This document shows positions 60,320 through 64,000 of a stretch of 64,000 nt of DNA, piece by piece (position 1 is the stretch's first letter; every line of letters starts with the position of its first letter). Origin of the DNA: Gammaproteobacteria bacterium (lineage in GTDB: Bacteria; Pseudomonadota; Gammaproteobacteria; Steroidobacterales; Steroidobacteraceae); assembly GCA_025355645.1 (NCBI GenBank), contig JANXZG010000072.1:62001-126000 (forward strand), written 5' to 3'. The translations under genes were made by a program, and so were the position numbers. Under the pieces are notes generated by a model. It was not told the origin of the DNA. It did no database searches and saw nothing but the letters and a program-made list of their open reading frames with translations.

Positions 60320-61632
60320 TGCGAAGCTACCGCGCCGCGCCGTCGCTCGCGGTATCCGGCGCGATCGCCGTCCCCGGCGATAAGTCGGTCTCGCACCGCT
60401 CGCTGCTGGTCGCGGCGATCGCCACTGGCACGAGCGAAGTCAGCGGATTCCTGCCAAGCGAGGACTGCCTCGCGAGCCTCGCGGCGATGCGCGCGCTCGG
60501 TGTGCACATCGAGCAGGCCAGCGCTACGCAACTGCGGGTGCGCGGCGTAGGCCTGCGCGGCTTGAAAGCTGCAACCCATGCCCTCGACATGGGCAACGCC
60601 GGCACTGCCATGCGCCTGTTCGCAGGGCTGCTCTCGGCGCAGACTTTCGATTCCCGGCTGATCGGGGACGCCTCCCTGATGCGCCGCCCAATGGAGCGCG
60701 TGGCGCGCCCGTTGCGGGAAATGGGCGCAGATCTACGCACCCAAGGCGGCTGCCCGCCCATCGATATTCATGGGGGCGCGATACTGCATGGTATCGAGTA
60801 CCTGCTGCCGATCGCGAGCGCACAGGTCAAATCGGCGCTGTTGCTGGCCGGGCTCTATGCCGAAGGGCCGACCACCGTCAACTCCCCGGCGCCATCGCGC
60901 GACCACAGCGAGCGCATGCTCAGGTTCTTTGGCGCCGACCTGACGGTCGAGCGCCTCAGCGTGCGCCTGACTCCGCCCCGGGAGCTTCACGGGCAGCGCG
61001 TGGAGGTGCCCGGCGATTTCTCCTCAGCCGCCTTTTTCATTGTCGCGGGGCTGCTAGCGGCAGTCCCTGCAGGGCTTGTGATCCGCAATGTCGGCATGAA
61101 TCCGACCCGCACCGGGTTGCTTGATATCCTGAGGCGCATGGGTGGTCAAATCGAGGTCATGAATTTGCGCGATGGCGCGGCTGAACCGGTCGCGGACCTC
61201 ATGGTGCGCCGCTCGCATCTGCGCGGGATCGAAGTGCCACGCGATCTGGTCGCCCTCTCGATTGATGAGTTTCCGGTGTTATTCGTCGCCGCGGCCTGCG
61301 CCGAGGGCGAGACATTGGTCAGCGGGGCGGAGGAGTTGCGGGTCAAGGAATCCGATCGGATCGCGGTCATGAGCGCTGGGCTGCGCGCGCTTGGGGTAGG
61401 GCACGAAAGCTATCCGGATGGACTGCGCATCGAGGGGCGTGCAGCGGGCGCGGCCTTTAGTGCCGGCGAGGTCGAGAGTGGCGGGGACCATCGCGTTGCC
61501 ATGTCTTTTTCGATTGCGAGCCTGAGGGCCTCCGGGCCAATCATCATCCGGGATGTGGCAAATGTGGCCACCTCCTTTCCGGGTTATGTTCTATTGGCGC
61601 GTGCTGCTGGCCTTGACCTCAATGAAACCTGA
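60319..61632 (+). CDS. aroA: 3-phosphoshikimate 1-carboxyvinyltransferase (EPSP synthase)
   Basis: 437 residues from ATG 60319. VPGDKSVSHRSLL with the substrate Lys, Ser and Arg; DMGNAGTAMRLFAGLL; RPMERVARPLREMGADL; and LRVKESDRIAVMSAGL near the end. Shikimate pathway. No hisC or tyrA lies between pheA and aroA, unlike the Pseudomonas arrangement. Confidence 0.96.
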   Translation: MRSYRAAPSLAVSGAIAVPGDKSVSHRSLLVAAIATGTSEVSGFLPSEDCLASLAAMRALGVHIEQASATQLRVRGVGLRGLKAATHALDMGNAGTAMRLFAGLLSAQTFDSRLIGDASLMRRPMERVARPLREMGADLRTQGGCPPIDIHGGAILHGIEYLLPIASAQVKSALLLAGLYAEGPTTVNSPAPSRDHSERMLRFFGADLTVERLSVRLTPPRELHGQRVEVPGDFSSAAFFIVAGLLAAVPAGLVIRNVGMNPTRTGLLDILRRMGGQIEVMNLRDGAAEPVADLMVRRSHLRGIEVPRDLVALSIDEFPVLFVAAACAEGETLVSGAEELRVKESDRIAVMSAGLRALGVGHESYPDGLRIEGRAAGAAFSAGEVESGGDHRVAMSFSIASLRASGPIIIRDVANVATSFPGYVLLARAAGLDLNET

Positions 61633-62302
61633 ACGGATTGTCGCGATCGACGGCCCGTCTGGTTCCGGCAAGGGAACCGTCAGCCGTGGGGTCGCCAGGG
61701 CCCTTGGCTGGGCGCTGCTCGATAGCGGCGCACTCTATCGCCTGGTGGCGCTGGCCGCCCGGCAGGCGGGTGTCAGCCTGGACGACGAGGCGCGCCTCGC
61801 ATCCATAGCGAGCGACTTCGATGTGCGCTTCGATTTGGCCGAAGACGGCGAGGAGGCGATCTGGCTCTCCGGCCGGGACGTGACCCGCCAGATACGCACG
61901 GAGTCGGCGGGTGGCGATGCCTCGCAGGTCGCGCAGCTCAAGCAGGTGCGGGCAGCCCTGCTACAGCGGCAGCGGCGCTTCGCTGAGGGGCCCGGGCTCG
62001 TGGCCGACGGGCGGGACATGGGAAGCATCGTATTTCCCGCCGCCCCGGTCAAAATCTACCTTACCGCAAGCCCGGAGGAGCGTGCCGCGAGGCGCCATAA
62101 GCAGTTGAAAGAAAAGGGGGTTACTGCTAACCTTGCCGCCCTTTCGCTTGAGATCGCGGAGCGGGATCGACGCGATATGAATCGCGCGGTCGCACCCCTG
62201 GTTGCGGCCCCCGACGCGGTATCGATCGATACGACCGGAATGCCCATTGAGGCGGTCGTTGAGCGGATCTTGGCGATCGTACGTGAGCGATTATTGATTT
62301 AA
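61622..62302 (+). CDS. cmk: Cytidylate kinase
   Basis: 226 residues from ATG 61622, overlapping aroA by 11 bases. P-loop GPSGSGKGT (11-19), [15 protein letters not shown] and [20 protein letters not shown]. Phosphorylates CMP and dCMP. Confidence 0.96.
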   Translation: MKPERIVAIDGPSGSGKGTVSRGVARALGWALLDSGALYRLVALAARQAGVSLDDEARLASIASDFDVRFDLAEDGEEAIWLSGRDVTRQIRTESAGGDASQVAQLKQVRAALLQRQRRFAEGPGLVADGRDMGSIVFPAAPVKIYLTASPEERAARRHKQLKEKGVTANLAALSLEIAERDRRDMNRAVAPLVAAPDAVSIDTTGMPIEAVVERILAIVRERLLI

Positions 62303-62390
62303 GTTGCGGCTTTCAGGGATCGACGGCCGTTTTATTGAACTACCCCTGTGGCATACGGGACAGATGCCAGGGCTTACGACTAGAGACAAC

Positions 62391-64000
62391 ATGACTGAAA
62401 GTTTTGCGGAACTGTTTGAACAGAGCATCGCCAGCCAGCGCATTCGCCCCGGCACCATCCTCAACGGATTAATCGTCGAAGTCGGCCAGGATTACGTCAT
62501 CGTCAATGTCGGACTGAAGTCCGAAGCGGTGATACCGGCCGATCAATTTAAGAATGAGAAGGGCGAGATGGAAGTTACCGTCGGCGAGACGGTGGAAGTG
62601 GCGCTCGACAGTGTCGAGGATGGCTCGGGCGAGACCCGCCTGTCCCGCGAGAAAGCAAAGCGCGCCCGCACCTGGACGCGCCTCGAAGAGAAGTTCGAGA
62701 AGCAGGAAATCGTGATTGGCATCATCACTGGCCGCGTCAAGGGTGGATTTACCGTCGAGCTCGACAATGTGCGCGCCTTCCTGCCTGGTTCGCTGGTTGA
62801 TGTGCGCCCCGTGCGCGATCCCTCCTACCTGGAAAACAAGCCGCTCGAATTCAAGGTCATCAAGCTTGACCAGAAGCGCAACAACGTCGTGGTCTCGCGT
62901 CGCGCGGTCGTAGAACAGGAATACAGCGCCGAGCGCTCCGCATTGCTCGACAATCTGCAGGAAGGTGCCGCGGTCAAGGGCGTGGTCAAGAACCTCACGG
63001 ACTACGGCGCATTTGTTGACCTCGGTGGCATCGATGGCTTGCTGCACATCACCGACATGGCCTGGAAGCGCGTCAAGCATCCGTCCGAAGTCGTGAAGGT
63101 GGGCGAGGAAATAGACGTGCGCATCCTGAAGTTCGACCGCGAACGCCAGCGCGTCTCCTTGGGGCTCAAGCAGCTAGGCGCCGACCCGTGGCAGAACATC
63201 GCGCGACGCTACCCAGCCAACACGCGCCTGTTCGGCAAGGTCACAAACATCGCCGACTACGGCTGCTTCGTTGAGATCGAGGAGGGCGTCGAGGGCCTGG
63301 TACACGTCAGCGAGATGGACTGGACCAACAAGAACGTCAATCCCGCGAAGGTCGTGCACGTGGGGCAGGAAGTCGAAGTCATGGTGCTGGACATTGACGA
63401 GGAACGTCGCCGCATCAGCCTTGGCGTGAAGCAGTGCAAGACCAATCCGTGGAAGGAATTTGCGGAGAACTACAATCGCGGCGACAAAGTCAGCGGCCAG
63501 ATCAAGTCGATCACGGATTTCGGTATTTTCATCGGCCTTGCCGGCGGCATCGACGGCCTGGTGCACCTGTCCGACATCTCCTGGGACATGCCGGGCGAGG
63601 AAGCTGTGCGCAGCTACCAGAAGGGCCAGCAGGTCGATGCGATGGTCCTGTCGATCGATCCGGAGCGCGAGCGCATCAGCCTCGGCGTCAAGCAGCTCGC
63701 CAAAGATCCTTTCTCTGCGTATATCGCCGAGCACCCGAAGGGCAGCGTCGTGCGCGGCACCGTTCGGGAAGTGGATGCAAAGGGCGCGATCATCGATCTC
63801 GGCAACGGCGTCGATGGCCAGTTGCGCGCCTCTGAACTGTCGCGCGACCGCGTCGAGGATGCGCGGACGCTGCTGAAGGTTGGCGAGGAAATCGAGGCAA
63901 GGTTCACTGGTGTCGATCGCAAGGGCCGCAGCATCGCGCTGTCGATCAAGGCGAAGGACATGCACGAGGAGCAGGAGGCGATGCAGAACTATCGCACCGA
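62391..64000 (+). CDS. rpsA: Ribosomal protein S1 (C-terminus beyond window edge)
   Basis: 536 residues are visible of about 555-560 expected. Six S1 repeats can be followed, for example [40 protein letters not shown] and [20 protein letters not shown], with ISLGVKQ linkers. Brings mRNA to the ribosome. The 88-base gap after cmk carries the leader; no clear promoter was found there. Confidence 0.97.
   Translation, partial: MTESFAELFEQSIASQRIRPGTILNGLIVEVGQDYVIVNVGLKSEAVIPADQFKNEKGEMEVTVGETVEVALDSVEDGSGETRLSREKAKRARTWTRLEEKFEKQEIVIGIITGRVKGGFTVELDNVRAFLPGSLVDVRPVRDPSYLENKPLEFKVIKLDQKRNNVVVSRRAVVEQEYSAERSALLDNLQEGAAVKGVVKNLTDYGAFVDLGGIDGLLHITDMAWKRVKHPSEVVKVGEEIDVRILKFDRERQRVSLGLKQLGADPWQNIARRYPANTRLFGKVTNIADYGCFVEIEEGVEGLVHVSEMDWTNKNVNPAKVVHVGQEVEVMVLDIDEERRRISLGVKQCKTNPWKEFAENYNRGDKVSGQIKSITDFGIFIGLAGGIDGLVHLSDISWDMPGEEAVRSYQKGQQVDAMVLSIDPERERISLGVKQLAKDPFSAYIAEHPKGSVVRGTVREVDAKGAIIDLGNGVDGQLRASELSRDRVEDARTLLKVGEEIEARFTGVDRKGRSIALSIKAKDMHEEQEAMQNYRT

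Noticed and set aside
62303..62390. Promoter or S1-binding leader for rpsA
   Set aside because: TTGAAC at about 62335 lacks a matching -10; the CTGT/ACAG pairing is too short to call.

Overview
This is about 64 kb of high-GC chromosomal DNA from a gammaproteobacterium. The pnp/nusA operon order (rimP-nusA-infB-rbfA-truB-rpsO-pnp), the dksA-gluQ pair, smc-zipA-ligA, trpS-scpA-scpB-rluB, ubiG-gph-rmuC-yciK and gyrA-serC-pheA-aroA-cmk-rpsA are all gammaproteobacterial. The very high GC, frequent TTG/GTG starts, PhaR, long TonB receptors and many four-base gene overlaps suggest a Steroidobacterales/Nevskiales/Xanthomonadales-like lineage. That placement is inference. No phage, insertion sequence, CRISPR array, tRNA or rRNA is visible.

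Region 1 (1-17.4 kb) is accessory metabolism. A LysR regulator, cut by the window edge, diverges from a tightly packed run of twelve genes (768-13138). These encode an HxD 2-oxoglutarate oxygenase, a cysteine-dioxygenase-like enzyme, a GNAT acetyltransferase, a NYN/OST-HTH protein, an exported amidohydrolase, an MttB-family methyltransferase homologue, an OPT transporter, a Tat-exported flavin amine oxidase with its own cytochrome c, an NCS1 permease, a MaoC hydratase and a LysE exporter with a C-terminal frameshift. A TonB-dependent receptor with its own upstream region and terminator follows, then an MFS transporter. The set looks like uptake and oxidative breakdown of an unidentified nitrogenous, possibly methylated or sulfur-containing, compound.

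Region 2 (17.4-25.9 kb) holds an ABC-2 exporter with an NAD-dependent isocitrate dehydrogenase, a DUF1415 protein, and a complete aromatic-amine-dehydrogenase-type tryptophan tryptophylquinone (TTQ) locus: large subunit, MauE, MauD, small subunit and two monoheme cytochromes c. The TTQ tryptophans, the active-site aspartates and twelve cysteines are all present. No mauG-like gene is seen. An LpxL-type acyltransferase follows.

Region 3 (25.9-64 kb) is the housekeeping core: translation and transcription (nusA operon, with a strong promoter followed by two tandem terminators ahead of rimP), PHA regulation (phaR), tRNA modification (gluQ, queF, truB), stringent response (dksA with a basic tail and a degenerate zinc finger), chromosome structure (smc, scpA, scpB), replication and repair (ligA, gyrA, rmuC), division (zipA, yciB), ubiquinone (ubiG), aromatic amino acids (pheA, aroA), serine (serC), cmk and rpsA (cut by the right edge). 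Oddities here are an RluB-like protein without the canonical catalytic Asp, a class A beta-lactamase whose Tat signal lies in another frame across a CG-repeat, and a GyrA with Ala at position 83.
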